In this document: positions 7,418 to 14,209 of the stretch, piece by piece
Position numbering within the stretch: the stretch's first letter is position 1
Layout: every line of letters starts with the position of its first letter
DNA from: an uncultured Oscillospiraceae bacterium
Lineage (GTDB): Bacteria > Bacillota > Clostridia > Oscillospirales > Oscillospiraceae
Direction: 5' to 3'
Assembly (NCBI GenBank): GCA_934597345.1
Contig: CAKTRJ010000014.1
Coordinates: 1 to 55,281, forward strand
Length of the DNA: 55,281 bases
The notes under the pieces: model-generated
Database searches by the model: none
What the model saw: the letters and a program-made list of their open reading frames with translations, nothing else
Told to the model about the DNA's origin: nothing
Program-made: the position numbers and the translations under genes

Positions 7418-8800
7418 ATGAATCAATATGATGTCATTATCATCGGCGCGGGCCCCGGCGGCATTTTCTCCGCCTATGAGCTGGTGCAGCGCAAGCCGGA
7501 GTGGAAGGTAACCGTGCTGGAGGCGGGCAACCCGCTGGAGAAGCGCCGCTGTCCCATCGACGGCGTGAAGGTGAAGTCCTGCATCCACTGTAAGACCTGC
7601 GCCATTATGAACGGCTTCGGCGGCGCGGGCGCGTTTTCCGACGGTAAGTATAATCTCACCAACGCCTTCGGCGGCACCCTGTACGAATATATCGGCAAGC
7701 AGCAGGCCATGGATCTGATGCGCTATGTGGACGACATCAACATGGCCAACGGCGGCGCGGGCACAAAGCTGTACTCCACCGCCGACAGCGGCTTCAAGCG
7801 GCTGTGTTTGCAGAACAATCTCCACCTGCTGGACGCCTCCGTCCGCCATCTGGGTACCGACATCAACTATAAGGTGCTGGAAAACCTCTACGCCCAGCTG
7901 AAGGACAAGGTGGAGTTCCACTTCCTGACCCCGGTGAAGGCCTTGACCATCACCGACGACGGCCGGTATGAGGCTGAGACCGACAAGGGCGCCTTCGTGG
8001 GCCGCAAGTGCATCATCTCCGTGGGCCGCAGCGGCAGCAAGTGGATGGAGACCGTGTGCGGGGATCTCAGCATCCCCACCAAGTCCAACCGGGTGGACAT
8101 CGGCGTCCGGGTGGAGCTGCCCGCCGAGGTGTTCGCGCCCATCACCGATGAGCTGTACGAGAGCAAGATCGTGTATAAGACCGAGAAATATCAGGACAAG
8201 GTGCGCACCTTCTGCATGAACCCCAAGGGCGCGGTGGTCAATGAGAACACCAACGGCATCGTCACCGTCAACGGCCACAGCTATGAGGATCCGGCCCTGC
8301 ATACGGAGAATACCAACTTCGCCCTGCTGGTGTCCAAGCACTTTACCGAGCCCTTCCGGGACAGCAACGGCTACGGCGAGTCCATCGCCCGGCTCTCCAA
8401 TATGCTGGGCGGCGGCGTGATCGTCCAGCGGTTCGGCGATTTGATCCGGGGCCAGCGCTCCACCCCCAAGCGCATCGAAAAGGGCTTCATGACCCCCACT
8501 CTGGCCGCCACCCCCGGCGACCTGAGCCTGGTGATGCCCAAGCGAATTCTGGACGGCATCATCGAGATGATCTACGCCCTGGACAAGATCGCGCCCGGCA
8601 CCGCCAGCGACGATACGCTGCTGTACGGCGTGGAGGTGAAGTTCTACAACATGGAGGTTGCGCTGGATGAGCATCTGGAGACGCCTCACAAGGGCCTGTT
8701 CGTTATCGGCGACGGCAGCGGCGTCACCCACTCCCTGTCCCACGCCAGCGCCAGCGGCATCTTCGTGGCCCGCTATCTGGCGGAGAACGAAGCGGAATGA
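7418..8800 (+). CDS. FAD-dependent oxidoreductase of the COG2509 type
   Basis: The 460-residue protein opens with a Rossmann FAD motif IIIGAGPGGIFSAYEL and ends with the second FAD motif GLFVIGDGSGVTHSLSHAS. Between them lies CPIDGVKVKSCIHCKTCAIM, a Cys-rich segment characteristic of this family, followed by GFGGAGAFSDGKYNL. Members are cytoplasmic flavoproteins annotated as dehydrogenases, with no established substrate. AGAGGAGG precedes the ATG, 32 bp after prmA, so it probably belongs to the mnmE-prmA transcript. The four-Cys segment could bind a metal or form redox disulfides; this is inference. Confidence 0.82.
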   Translation: MNQYDVIIIGAGPGGIFSAYELVQRKPEWKVTVLEAGNPLEKRRCPIDGVKVKSCIHCKTCAIMNGFGGAGAFSDGKYNLTNAFGGTLYEYIGKQQAMDLMRYVDDINMANGGAGTKLYSTADSGFKRLCLQNNLHLLDASVRHLGTDINYKVLENLYAQLKDKVEFHFLTPVKALTITDDGRYEAETDKGAFVGRKCIISVGRSGSKWMETVCGDLSIPTKSNRVDIGVRVELPAEVFAPITDELYESKIVYKTEKYQDKVRTFCMNPKGAVVNENTNGIVTVNGHSYEDPALHTENTNFALLVSKHFTEPFRDSNGYGESIARLSNMLGGGVIVQRFGDLIRGQRSTPKRIEKGFMTPTLAATPGDLSLVMPKRILDGIIEMIYALDKIAPGTASDDTLLYGVEVKFYNMEVALDEHLETPHKGLFVIGDGSGVTHSLSHASASGIFVARYLAENEAE

Positions 8801-8857
8801 TATAACGCCGGGAACAGGTCTATAACCTGTCAAGAAACTGCCATACCGCGCTCATCC

Positions 8858-9080
8858 AAAGGCTCCCCTGTGTAAGGGGGGAGAGAGCCGTGCGCTGCCA
8901 GTGGCAGGTGAAGCACGGCGAACGAGTGGCAGCGGTCAAAATTTCGGCGGCTTAAATGCCGCTGCGAAATTTTGAGTACCGCAACAGGAGCTGTCGAGCG
9001 TAGCGAGACTGAGGGGTTGACCGCCGTTGACAATCCCTCCGGCGCTTCGCGCCACCTCCCTTTACACAAGGGAGGCTTTG
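8858..9080. repeat. Intergenic repeat family A, long composite copy
   Basis: The ends AAAGGCTCCCCTGTGTAAG and CTTTACACAAGGGAGGCTTTG are imperfect inverted complements. Inside are GAGCTGTCGAGCGTAGCGAG, ACTGAGGGGTTG and an unrelated-looking insert with two AAATTT segments around GGCGGCTTAAATGCCGC. Other members lie at 27414, 33180 and 44607, with variants at 13353 and 39241. The whole gap between the flavoprotein gene and noc is occupied by this element and the terminator. Confidence 0.75.
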
Positions 9081-9094
9081 AAGTAACGCCGCAC

Positions 9095-9124
9095 AAAAAA
9101 GAACCGCCTGCGGGCGGTTCTTTT
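9095..9124. terminator. Bidirectional terminator between convergent genes
   Basis: AAAAAAGAACCGCC-TGC-GGGCGGTTCTTTT has a T run on one side and an A run on the other, serving both the flavoprotein gene (+) and noc (-). Confidence 0.85.
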
Positions 9125-9148
9125 CGCATATTCTATACGTCGCTTCTT

Positions 9149-9961
9149 CTACGCGCGGGCGGCGCGGCTTTTGGGGATGCGGATGGTCAGGAAGATCTCG
9201 CTGTCGGTGTCCCGGCGGCCCAGATCCGCGTCCACGCCGCTCTGGCGCATCATTTGCAGACTGCGGTCGATGCTGTTGAGGAACAGCCGCACATCCTTGA
9301 TGATATAGGTGGCGCTGCGCTGGGGCGCGGGCTTCTCGGCCAGCAGGCGCTCCACATAGCCCTCCGTCTGGGCCACGTTCATCCCTCTGGCGGTGATGGC
9401 CGCCAGAGCCGCAAGCTGCGCCGCCTCGTCCGGCAGACGCAGCAGCGCGCGGGCATGGCGCTCCGTCAGGCCGCCCCGGCGCAGGCCCTCCCGCACCGGC
9501 TCCGTCAGCCGCAGCAGCCGCAGCTTATTGGCCACGGCGGACTGGGACTTGCCCAGCTTTTCCGCCGCCTGCTCCTGGCTGAGGGAATAGCGGCTGATGA
9601 GCCGGGCGATGGCGGCAGCCTCCTCAAAGCAGTCCAGATCACGGCGCTGGAGATTTTCGATCAGGGCCAGCATCCCGGCATCCTGCTCGTCCACCTGGGC
9701 CACAAGGCAGGGCACCTCCCGCAGGCCCGCGATGCGGGCGGCCCGCATCCGCCGCTCACCGGCGATGAGCTGATAGCCCTCCCCTGTCCGGCGCACCGTC
9801 AGGGGCTGCAATATGCCGTAGGCCCGGATGCTGTCGGCCAGCTCACGCAGCGCCGCCTCGTCGAAGCTGCGGCGGGGCTGCTGGGGATTGGGGGTCAGTT
9901 GGGACAGGGATATGTACTGGACACGGGTGGACAAAAACTCACCCTTTCGGCGGTTTCTCAT
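9149..9961 (-). CDS. noc: ParB/Noc family DNA-binding protein (nucleoid occlusion type)
   Basis: The 270-residue protein has the ParB N-terminal CTPase domain (conserved NPQQPRRSFDEAALREL, GILQPLTVRR and GERRMRAARIAGL near residue 70), then a KorB/helix-turn-helix region (KLGKSQSAVANKLRLLRL) and a C-terminal dimerisation part. A true parB lies at 23.9 kb beside parA, so this solitary second copy fits Noc, which binds its own sites and protects the nucleoid from septum formation. Its N terminus is basic (MRNRRK), reminiscent of the membrane-targeting start of Noc. AAGGAG precedes the ATG. A Noc-box-like site lies about 330 bp away. Confidence 0.8.
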   Translation of the reverse strand: MRNRRKGEFLSTRVQYISLSQLTPNPQQPRRSFDEAALRELADSIRAYGILQPLTVRRTGEGYQLIAGERRMRAARIAGLREVPCLVAQVDEQDAGMLALIENLQRRDLDCFEEAAAIARLISRYSLSQEQAAEKLGKSQSAVANKLRLLRLTEPVREGLRRGGLTERHARALLRLPDEAAQLAALAAITARGMNVAQTEGYVERLLAEKPAPQRSATYIIKDVRLFLNSIDRSLQMMRQSGVDADLGRRDTDSEIFLTIRIPKSRAARA

Positions 9962-10111
9962 GGCAGCTCACTCCTTTTTCTCCATTGTACGCCATGTCCC
10001 GCGCGGAAGGCGGCGCTTTCCGTCGGAAAGCTGAAAAAAGCCGACGCGGCAGCAAATGCGCCGCCCGCATTGTGATAAGTAATTCTAATGCCTGTTATTT
10101 CATATTTATGC

Positions 10112-10140
10112 TTCCCATCCTGAGAAAACCTTGCTATAAT
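10112..10140 (+). promoter_or_regulatory. Promoter of a short RNA or leader
   Basis: TTCCCA and a consensus TATAAT are separated by 17 bp. No start codon with a ribosome binding site follows before the terminator at 10207. Confidence 0.5.
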
Positions 10141-10145
10141 ATTTG

Positions 10146-10237
10146 GCAACGAAGTCGGGAGTGGTTCCGGCTGACGTTGACTCTTTGTGGTTTTATGGTG
10201 GAAAAGTACCCGCTCGGCAGCGGGTATTTTTCTTTTT
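10146..10237 (+). ncRNA. Candidate small RNA or attenuated leader, about 90 nt
   Basis: Transcription from the TATAAT at 10135-10140 would run to a strong terminator (TACCCGCT-CGGC-AGCGGGTA followed by TTTTCTTTTT at 10207-10237). The interior holds possible pairing GGGAGT/ACTC around GGTTCCGGCTGACGTTG. It resembles no riboswitch class I can name by eye. It could be a stand-alone sRNA or an attenuator for the lipoprotein gene at 10362. Confidence 0.4.
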
Positions 10238-10239
10238 GT

Positions 10240-10270
10240 CGGGAAATGGGAACATTTTCCCGGTTTTTTT
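10240..10270 (+). terminator. Second tandem terminator-like hairpin
   Basis: GGGAAATG-GGAA-CATTTTCCC with one bulge is followed by seven T residues. It stands directly behind the terminator at 10207-10237. Confidence 0.55.
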
Positions 10271-10284
10271 CGTCATATTTATGG

Positions 10285-10312
10285 TTGCATTTCATGGGAA
10301 ATGCGCTATACT
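10285..10312 (+). promoter_or_regulatory. Promoter with Noc-box-like palindrome in its spacer
   Basis: TTGCAT at 10285-10290 and TATACT at 10307-10312 are 16 bp apart. The spacer region carries the perfect palindrome GCATTTC-ATGG-GAAATGC (10287-10304). Its core ATTTCATGGGAAAT matches the B. subtilis Noc-binding consensus ATTTCCCGGGAAAT at 12 of 14 positions. Repression by the neighbouring Noc-like protein, or marking of a Noc domain, is inferred. Confidence 0.55.
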
Positions 10313-10361
10313 GTCGTCGCGCCTGAAAAGGGTGCCATACGAAGGAAAGGAATGATCGTAG

Positions 10362-10868
10362 ATGAAAAAGTTACTTAGTTTGCTGCTGTGCGCCGTGATG
10401 GTGCTGTCTCTGGCCGCCTGCGGCGGCGACAAAACGCCCCAGAACGATAATGACCAGCCCAGCGACCCCGCCCAGAGCGTGGATCTGAAGAAGGTGGCCG
10501 AGGACGCCATTGCCTCCATCGACAGCGAGGACGTGATCCTGCTGCCGGAGGAGAACCAGGAGACCATCGAGTCCCTGTATCCCGGCCTGACCGCCGTGGC
10601 CACCAAGCAGCTGGTGGTGTATCTGCCGCCGGTGGCGGGCAACGCCTGCGAGCTGGTGATGGCGGAGGCCGCCAGCCCCGCTGACGCCGAGACCGTGCGC
10701 GGCATCCTGCAGGCCCGGGTGGACAGCGCCGCCAACGACACCGTCTATCCCGACAATGCCGAGGGCTGGAAGAACGGCGCGGTGGTGACCGTCAACGGCA
10801 ACTATGTGGTGATGGCCGTGCTGCCCAGCGGCGTGGAGATGCCCGCCGCCTTCAAGGCGCAGTTCTGA
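10362..10868 (+). CDS. Putative lipoprotein, DUF4358-like
   Basis: The 168-residue protein has a lipoprotein signal peptide (MKKLLSLLLCAVMVLSLAAC, lipobox LAAC with the modified Cys at 20), a short acidic, Asn/Asp-rich linker, and a compact domain from about residue 40 ending in NGNYVVMAVLPSG. The pattern resembles DUF4358, a family of small exported Clostridia proteins without known function; this assignment is from memory of the family. AAGGAAAGGA lies upstream of the ATG. It would be anchored to the outer face of the membrane. Its promoter overlaps a Noc-box-like palindrome. Confidence 0.75.
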   Translation: MKKLLSLLLCAVMVLSLAACGGDKTPQNDNDQPSDPAQSVDLKKVAEDAIASIDSEDVILLPEENQETIESLYPGLTAVATKQLVVYLPPVAGNACELVMAEAASPADAETVRGILQARVDSAANDTVYPDNAEGWKNGAVVTVNGNYVVMAVLPSGVEMPAAFKAQF

Positions 10869-10897
10869 GGTTGGGCATTGCATAAAAGGCCCATCCC

Positions 10898-11002
10898 TGT
10901 CATTCCGAGGAGCGAAGCGACGTGGGAATCCGTCCGGACTCCCACCTCACTGCCAAAGGAAACAGATTGCCGCGCCAGTCTGAGGACTGGCGCGCAATGA
11001 CA
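10898..11002. repeat. Intergenic repeat family D, copy 2
   Basis: TGTCATTCCGAGG at the left and CGCAATGACA at the right, with GTGGGAATCCG, GGACTCCCAC and GCCAGTCTGAGGACTGGC inside. It matches copy 1 at 144-252 in overall order. Confidence 0.75.
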
Positions 11003-11022
11003 GGCTCTTTAGACCTTGCGCA

Positions 11023-11057
11023 AAGGGGAGAGGCGTTTGCCTCTCCCCTTCTTTTTA
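11023..11057. terminator. Terminator between lipoprotein gene and dnaC-like gene
   Basis: AAGGGGAGAGGC-GTTT-GCCTCTCCCCTT followed by CTTTTT. It probably serves both converging genes. Confidence 0.8.
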
Positions 11058-11064
11058 TCCTCTT

Positions 11065-12057
11065 TTACATCTGCTTGCGCCGCAGCTTGCGGATATCCTC
11101 CCCAAAGAAGGGCAGGATGCGGTACTCGCCCTCGAACCGGGACTGCACCTGGGGCGAATAGCGCTCGCCCAGCTGATAGGGGGTCAGATTGGTGTTGACC
11201 ACCGTCTTTTTCCCGCTGATGAGCCGCGCGTTCACCAGCTGGTACAGGGCGCTCTGAACAAAGCTGGTGACCATCTCCGTGCCCAGATCGTCCACGATCA
11301 GCAGGTCGCATTGCAGATAGCGCTGCACATCCTCACGGGCGGCGGCGGAATCGTCGGGCCGGAACTTCTCCTCCTCCATCTGGGAGAAGATGTGCTCCGC
11401 CGTGTCGTACACCACGCTGAAGCCCCGCTCGCTGACCACCCGGGCGATGCAGGCGGACAGATACGTCTTGCCCAGGCCCGGCTGGCCCATCAGCAGCAGG
11501 TTGTCGCTGCGGAGGGAGAACTGCCGGGCGTAATCCCGGCACACGTCATAGTTGCGCTCCATGTTCTCGCGGGGCGACAGCTTCCGCTCGCCCCGGTCGG
11601 TGCTGTACCAGTCGAAGGAAAAGCGCTCGAAGCTCTGGTTGCCCAGATCCAGCATCCGGGACAGCTCGGACAGCTGGGCCTTTTTATAGTACTCCCGCAG
11701 GCAGCGGCACACCTGCCCCTCGTGATAGCCGGTGTCGCCGCACAGGGCGCAGGCGGGCTTCTCCTCCAGATAGTCCTCCGGATAGCCCATGCCCTTCAGC
11801 AGGGTGGCCCGCTCCTTCTGCAGCTCCAGATTCTCGTCCCGCAGCACACGCACCGCCGGAACAGGGTCGGCGCCCCGCCGCAGGGCCGAGGCGATCAGCT
11901 TGGGCATAGTGGCCCGCAGCTGCTGCTCGATCTCCTTCAGGCGCGGCTCGGCGTCGTAAAGGCGGGCACGCCGCTGGTTGAATTCCGCGCTGCGGCGCTG
12001 CTTGTCCTCCTCGAACCGGGCCAGCGCCTGACGCATGATGCGTCCGTCATATGCCAT
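11065..12057 (-). CDS. DnaC/DnaI-type helicase-loading ATPase
   Basis: The 330-residue protein has a coiled-coil-rich N terminus (about 1-85), a zinc-binding cluster CALCGDTGYHEGQVCRC (near 105-120) as in DnaI-like loaders, and an AAA+ domain with Walker A GQPGLGKTYLSACIA (near 190) and Walker B LLIVDDLGTE (near 255). Loaders of this type deliver the replicative helicase DnaB to single-stranded DNA. AAAAGGAGG precedes the ATG. It follows dnaD on the same strand with 263 bp of repeat-rich spacer, and both have the same hairpin immediately upstream of their ribosome binding sites. Chromosomal rather than phage origin is likely from the context. Confidence 0.9.
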   Translation of the reverse strand: MAYDGRIMRQALARFEEDKQRRSAEFNQRRARLYDAEPRLKEIEQQLRATMPKLIASALRRGADPVPAVRVLRDENLELQKERATLLKGMGYPEDYLEEKPACALCGDTGYHEGQVCRCLREYYKKAQLSELSRMLDLGNQSFERFSFDWYSTDRGERKLSPRENMERNYDVCRDYARQFSLRSDNLLLMGQPGLGKTYLSACIARVVSERGFSVVYDTAEHIFSQMEEEKFRPDDSAAAREDVQRYLQCDLLIVDDLGTEMVTSFVQSALYQLVNARLISGKKTVVNTNLTPYQLGERYSPQVQSRFEGEYRILPFFGEDIRKLRRKQM

Positions 12058-12077
12058 ATGGGTACCTCCTTTTTATC

Positions 12078-12108
12078 CTGGCGAAAAATCTTCGATTTTT
12101 CTGCCAAA
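12078..12108 (-). repeat. Hairpin repeat family F in the dnaC-like leader
   Basis: TGGCGAAAAATC-TTC-GATTTTTCTGCCA (plus-strand reading) forms a long hairpin ten bases upstream of the AAGGAGG of the dnaC-like gene. The same unit stands before dnaD (13239) and after glyS (39118). Confidence 0.65.
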
Positions 12109-12320
12109 GGGATTGCGGCCGACTGCGCGCGTCCTGCGGACACACTGGCGGCCGAGAAGAATTTTTCTGACGCACATGTCGTCATAAAAATGATTTGATT
12201 TTTTCGCGGCGTCCGCGCCGCGAACTCTGCGAGGCATTTTGGTCGGCGGGCCACACGGGGCCCGCCGCATGGTATGCAAATAACGTCCGGTGATCGGTCG
12301 TAGGGGCGATGCCCACCACG
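12109..12320. repeat. Repeat-rich spacer between dnaD and the dnaC-like gene
   Basis: No gene is supported here. The spacer holds GC-rich complementary segments (CGCGGCGTCC/GCGCCGCG, GGCGGGCC..GGCCCGCCGC) and, at its right end, GTAGGGGCGATGCCCACC, which is shared with family C elements at 13327. Confidence 0.5.
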
Positions 12321-13217
12321 TTACATATACTCGTCCATCCAGTCGGTCTTGCCGGCGGCGGGGACGGCGTCCTTCTTGGGGGCCTTCCGCTCGCCGGACT
12401 CCACCTCCGCCGCCGTGTGCCAGCCCTGCTGGTGCCAACGGCGCAGTATGCCGTTGAGATACCGCCAGTTCAGCTCCTTCTTATAAAACACCGTCTTGTC
12501 ATAGGCCAGCGCCACCGTCTCCGGCGTGAAGCCCATGTCGATCCAGTCCAGGATATACCGCTGCTCGCTGTCCACCGGCGGCCGGCCGCCCAGCCGCAGG
12601 GCCTGCATATAGGCAGCGGTCTTTTCCAGCTTGCGGGCATAGTCGCTGAGATACCGGGCGGCGCTGTCCTGATCGCAGATGCCCAGCCGCGCCCAGTAGG
12701 CACCCTCCTTCTCGATCTGTCGCAGGGTGGGACGGCGGCCGGGGCCGAACCGGCGCTGCGCCCGCTCGATACAGTGGCACACCAGCAGATAGATCACATC
12801 CACCGGCAGGCCCATATCGTCGTACAGCGCCGCCAGGATCTGCAGGTCGGCGGTTTTCAGCCGCTTGCCCAGCTTCTCCTCCGTCTGGGGCACCAGCATG
12901 CGGAAGCCCTCGTCCGTCTCCAGCATGTCGGCCAGCTCGTCGGCGGAGTAGGCCCGGTGCTCGTCCGATGGGGCGGGCGGCTGCTGGCTGCGCTGCAAAA
13001 AGCCCATGTCCTGCAATGCCGTCTCCGCCGCGGCGCACCGCAGCAGGCTCCAGCCCAGTTTTTCCGCCAGCGCCTCCGGCGTCACGGGACCCTCCAGCCG
13101 CTGGAGCAGCAGGTACAGCAGCGCCGCGTCGCCGCTGCCGCCGCGCACCAGCGCGTCCACCTGCGGGGCGGAGAGCACCACGCTCTTTTCCTGTCCCCGT
13201 GTGATATAGCCTGCCAT
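12321..13217 (-). CDS. dnaD: DnaD/DnaB_2-domain replication initiation protein
   Basis: The 298-residue protein has an N-terminal winged-helix-like region (about 15-75) and two helical DnaD/DnaB_2 modules: one around residues 90-190 and one near the C terminus containing RYLNGILRRWHQQGW, the conserved YxxxI-W signature of the family. Such proteins remodel origin DNA and recruit the helicase-loader complex. The ATG at 13217 follows AAAGGAGGAG; an upstream in-frame ATG at 13295 would add residues encoded by repeat DNA. The neighbour downstream is the helicase loader, supporting a primosome role. Confidence 0.85.
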   Translation of the reverse strand: MAGYITRGQEKSVVLSAPQVDALVRGGSGDAALLYLLLQRLEGPVTPEALAEKLGWSLLRCAAAETALQDMGFLQRSQQPPAPSDEHRAYSADELADMLETDEGFRMLVPQTEEKLGKRLKTADLQILAALYDDMGLPVDVIYLLVCHCIERAQRRFGPGRRPTLRQIEKEGAYWARLGICDQDSAARYLSDYARKLEKTAAYMQALRLGGRPPVDSEQRYILDWIDMGFTPETVALAYDKTVFYKKELNWRYLNGILRRWHQQGWHTAAEVESGERKAPKKDAVPAAGKTDWMDEYM

Positions 13218-13238
13218 GGTGATCTCCTCCTTTCTATT

Positions 13239-13270
13239 CTGGCGAAAAGTCTGGCGACTTTTCTGCCAAA
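13239..13270 (-). repeat. Hairpin repeat family F in the dnaD leader
   Basis: TGGCGAAAAGTC-TGGC-GACTTTTCTGCCA sits about ten bases upstream of the AAAGGAGG of dnaD. The distance to the ribosome binding site is the same as at the dnaC-like gene. Confidence 0.65.
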
Positions 13271-13277
13271 GTGGGAT

Positions 13278-13352
13278 GCGGCGGGGTGAGGGCACCCCGC
13301 CCTACGGAGTTCTATCGTGCCTTTTCGTAGGGGGCGATGCCCACATCGCCCC
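13278..13352. repeat. Intergenic repeat family C, copy 2
   Basis: GCGGCGGGGTGAGGGCACCC then GCCCTACGGAGTTCTATC, followed by CGTAGGGGGCGATGCCCACA and TCGCCCC. It has the usual pattern of a hairpin, TACGGNGTTCTAT and a second hairpin. Confidence 0.65.
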
Positions 13353-13440
13353 GGCCCCCTCTGGGAGGGGGCTGTCGAGCGAAGCGAGACTGGGGGAGAG
13401 AACAAAAGCCTTTCATTCTCTCCCTCGCAGAGGGAGTCTT
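13353..13440. repeat. Intergenic repeat family A variant
   Basis: GGCCCCCTCTGGGAGGGGGC, GCTGTCGAGCGAAGCGAGAC and GGGGGAGAG at the left; CTCTCCCTCGCAGAGGGAGT at the right. The internal GTCGAGCGNAGCGAGACTG is shared with the copy at 8858. Confidence 0.6.
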
Positions 13441-13533
13441 CGGTCTTTACCCATCAAATTCTCCCCTATTCTACACGAAAACTCTTCCTTCGTAAAGCGC
13501 CACGGCGAGATTTTCGGAAATTTACAGAAAGTT

Positions 13534-13562
13534 CTTCCACCATATCGAATTTGTGGTATAAT
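13534..13562 (+). promoter_or_regulatory. Extended -10 promoter of the structured RNA/zapA transcript
   Basis: TATAAT at 13557-13562 is preceded by TGG within TTGTGGTATAAT; a weak -35 (CTTCCA) lies 17 bp upstream. The predicted start is near 13569, more than 300 nt before zapA. Confidence 0.7.
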
Positions 13563-13568
13563 GGATTC

Positions 13569-13760
13569 TGTATCAGTATAGGTACCATCGATTGACAAGG
13601 GCAGACACGGTTTTGACGGGCAGAAATGCGCCTATACCGCGTCAAGCCCCTTGACAATACGGCAAGTATTTTCGGCGGGCCTTTTCTTGTCTGGACACAT
13701 TTCTGCTCCGGCAAAACTGCAAAGCACCTGCCAGCGATGTATTTTCGAGTGATTTTTGGT
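13569..13760 (+). ncRNA. Structured non-coding RNA candidate (6S-like hypothesis)
   Basis: No coding frame is supported, but the transcript folds into one long interrupted helix. TACcATCG (13583-13590) pairs with CGATGTA (13735-13741); GGCAG (13600-13604) with CTGCC (13728-13732); GTTTTG (13610-13615) with CAAAAC (13712-13717); GCAGAAATG (13620-13628) with CATTTCTGC (13698-13706), nine perfect pairs; and CGCC (13629-13632) with GGCG (13674-13677). Two hairpins sit at the tip: GTCAAG-CCC-CTTGAC and AATAC-GGCAA-GTATT. A U-rich tail (GATTTTTGGTTTTTG) follows. 6S RNA is one hypothesis, because of the long bulged rod and because ssrS neighbours zapA in E. coli. It could also be an unknown class or a zapA leader. 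Confidence 0.6.
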
Positions 13761-13882
13761 TTTTGAGACGCAGGTGGGCTGGCGCCCACCAAGGCGAAAA
13801 GGGCAAAAAGCGCCGGAAAGACACGCTGTCAGGCGTGTTTGCCCCTGTCATTCGATGGTACAAGACATAGGAGGACTTTACC
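13761..13882 (+). promoter_or_regulatory. Structured leader just upstream of zapA
   Basis: Two hairpins are visible: GGTGGGC-TGGC-GCCCACC (13773-13790) and ACACGC-TGTCA-GGCGTGT near 13821-13839. An AGGAGG site follows ahead of the zapA ATG. No separate zapA promoter is evident, so zapA mRNA may come by read-through from the RNA upstream. Confidence 0.4.
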
Positions 13883-14209
13883 ATGGCGAACCGTGTGACG
13901 ATGACGATCTGCGGCCAGGATTACACCCTTGTGGCCGATGAAAGCGCCGCCTATATGCAGAAGGTGGGCGCACTGGTGGACGAGAAAATGACCGGGCTGA
14001 TGGAGGGCGCACACTTCAGCCGCAGCGACGCGGCGGTGCTGGCCGCCATCAATCTGGCGGACGAGCTGTTCAAGCAGCAGGAGGGCGGCGAGAACCTGCG
14101 CCGCCAGCTGAAAACCTATCTGGACGAGGCCACCGCCGCCAAGAACGAGGTCAGCGACCTGAAGCGCCAGCTGTTCAAGGCCCAGCAGCGCAACAACAAC
14201 GGCAAATGA
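13883..14209 (+). CDS. zapA: Cell division protein ZapA
   Basis: The 108-residue protein begins with the ZapA domain (NRVTMTICGQDYTLVADES), in which a short beta-rich head precedes a long helix, and ends in a coiled coil (about 60-105). ZapA bundles FtsZ filaments at the division ring. The length and layout are normal. AGGAGG precedes the ATG. Its stop overlaps the start of the U32 gene in ATGATGG, so the two are translationally coupled; this pairing is common in Clostridia. Confidence 0.9.
   Translation: MANRVTMTICGQDYTLVADESAAYMQKVGALVDEKMTGLMEGAHFSRSDAAVLAAINLADELFKQQEGGENLRRQLKTYLDEATAAKNEVSDLKRQLFKAQQRNNNGK

Noticed and set aside
8972..10075. 367-residue plus-strand frame over the repeat and noc
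   Set aside because: It begins inside a family A repeat and runs antisense to noc; no start signal.
12309..13289. 326-residue plus-strand frame opposite dnaD
   Set aside because: It is antisense to the gene with the DnaD signature and has shadow composition.
13595..13745. tmRNA as the identity of the structured RNA (because of GGTTTTGACGGG)
   Set aside because: The alanyl acceptor stem, the CCA end and a tag reading frame are missing.
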